Assembly: GCA_964036045.1 (NCBI GenBank)
Contig: OZ038386.1
Location: 16,070,329 to 16,134,328, forward strand
From: Eutreptiella sp. 'Long Island Sound 2002'
Taxonomy: Eukaryota; Euglenozoa; Euglenophyceae; Eutreptiales; Eutreptiaceae
Direction: 5' to 3'
Length of the DNA: 64,000 nucleotides
Shown: piece by piece, positions 62,863-64,000 of the stretch
Position numbering within the stretch: the stretch's first letter is position 1
How the letters are laid out: each line of letters starts with the position of its first letter
Translations under genes and position numbers: made by a program
The notes under the pieces: model-generated
The model's input: the letters and a program-made list of their open reading frames with translations, nothing else
The model's database searches: none
Told to the model about the DNA's origin: nothing

Positions 62863-64000
62863 GACTCTCTAGGAGATGGTAAGATTGGGGCTACAGTTCA
62901 GGACACTTGCCTGAGAGTAGCACTCCAGGCGCGCCCCAGGCAAACACTTCCCCACCCACAGTCTCAGCTAAGCAGTGTTTGCCAGTCCTCTCAGACAGTG
63001 AAGCCCTTCCCCAACCCCCCTTGAAGACAATGGCCCATTGCGCCACTGAAGCTGGCAAGGCTCCCCCACTAGCCGGCAAGCGCCAGCAAGAGCAAGTAGG
63101 ATGAAGGATGGACAAAGAGAAGGAGAAATCTTTCCAGATGTCAGCCACGCAAAAACGAAGGGTGGCCCAGGGGGAGAGGGGCATGACCACATATCTACCA
63201 CAAAGCAATCGCCACACATTGTGCTAATCATGTGAAAAATATGTATCAATTTCCACCCCAAATGCTGCCCAACAACGTTTTCTAGCGCCTCTTCTTGTAG
63301 GCCCACATGGTCGCCATTGGGTGACTTGCTGTCAAAAAAGGCAGGGGGGAGGGGCGAGGTGCACCCACGGACTAGGCCCAGCCCCCTATCATGATGGTTG
63401 CCTGTTTCCGTGAGATGTTTGGCCTTGATGGCACCCCAGCCCCAAAAACAACAACACCACCATGATCTGAGGGGGGGCACTATAATATCAGTTGACTTCC
63501 TTTTCATAAGGCGGTGGCAACCTCAAACCTGAGTGGTCTTTCGAAGAGGTAGGCACTCAGCTACCATACCGTAGCATCTTCTTTTTCAACAAACCCAGAT
63601 GTGGATTATTATCGATGTATTATGCCAATTTTTTTCAGGCAACCAAGGTTATCTTCACTCTTTCCCAACAGGATGGGAATTTCTCAAGAACCACGAGTTG
63701 CATTCATGGCAGTATTTTTCTACTCGTGGGATGTACCCAAACTTGCACTATGTTTGCTCATGTGATGGGGGCAACATGGGCCACCAATTTGTGATTTATG
63801 TCCAGTCCACAGAGGTGGTTCAGCCATATGATTGTTGTGCTGCTTGCCTCTCAGGTTGCCCTGATATATGGACGCGTGCTTTTCAAAGGGAGAATGCCAA
63901 CCCCCAGAAGGAGTGGAGATTGAGAGAAGGCGTTGCATATGTGCACCCACAGAAACATCAACACCTCTCAAACAGGGCATCTCTACAGATCAATACGCTT
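62863..64000. repeat. 1.14-kb recent duplication, copy B (cut by window end)
   Basis: Offset by exactly 9549 bases from copy A (53314-54451), with no indels that I can find. The left junction differs: upstream of GACTCTCTAGG the two flanks are unrelated. The right junction lies outside the window. Confidence 0.95.

Overview
The window is nuclear DNA from a eukaryote. The evidence is GT-AG introns with phase-consistent exon joins, GC-rich exons set in long non-coding stretches, very long (GT)n, (CT)n and (TTG)n microsatellites, dozens of poly-C/poly-G runs, LINE-type retrotransposons with endonuclease and RNase H domains, and many short inverted-repeat elements. Gene density is low: four or five host genes in 64 kb. 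A free-living alga or other protist is the likeliest source (my inference). I cannot name a genus, and I see no organelle, bacterial or viral genome.

Layout. 0-9.9 kb: a probable multi-exon gene on the + strand ending in five CCHC zinc knuckles (exons near 1.53-1.83, 3.60-3.86 and 6.51-7.31 kb). Its introns hold a dispersed repeat with an embedded GT tract and a short terminal-inverted-repeat (TIR) transposon. 9.9-18.2 kb: two related LINE retrotransposons, head to tail. The first has ORF1, an apurinic-type endonuclease and the start of the reverse transcriptase. The second has decayed ORF1, endonuclease and RNase H. Neither has a reverse transcriptase catalytic core. 18.9-21.1 kb: a fold-back structure made of inverted minisatellite arrays around a second TIR-element copy. 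21.3-23.7 kb: an intact single-exon protein with two cyclic-nucleotide-binding domains and a third diverged one. 24-28 kb: dispersed repeats and an RNase H fragment of another LINE.

28.4-33.6 kb: a low-GC region with no recognisable gene, marked by about a dozen copies of one palindromic motif (TTCTACTGC / GCAGTAGAA). This is the most puzzling part of the window. 33.9-35.0 kb: remains of a DDE transposase with an SH3/Tudor-like N-terminal segment, which is also found in the 19.4-kb element. 35.9-40.7 kb: a three-exon, signal-peptide-bearing methyltransferase-like gene. A decayed, truncated paralogue lies downstream at 43.4-45.0 kb.

45-51.6 kb: a repeat-dense block with a 200-bp inverted repeat 4.2 kb apart, nested ACGCGT palindrome arrays, two tRNA-like SINE candidates in opposite orientation, two copies of one MITE family, and one possible small basic protein. 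52-64 kb: a 1.14-kb segment present twice at about 99.6% identity (53.3 and 62.9 kb, the second cut by the window end), a TA-flanked TIR element, and a two-exon MFS transporter of the metabolite:H+ symporter type.

The host genes (zinc-knuckle protein, cNMP-binding protein, secreted methyltransferase, transporter) form no evident pathway. What ties the window together is the same set of mobile repeats landing in introns and intergenic DNA.
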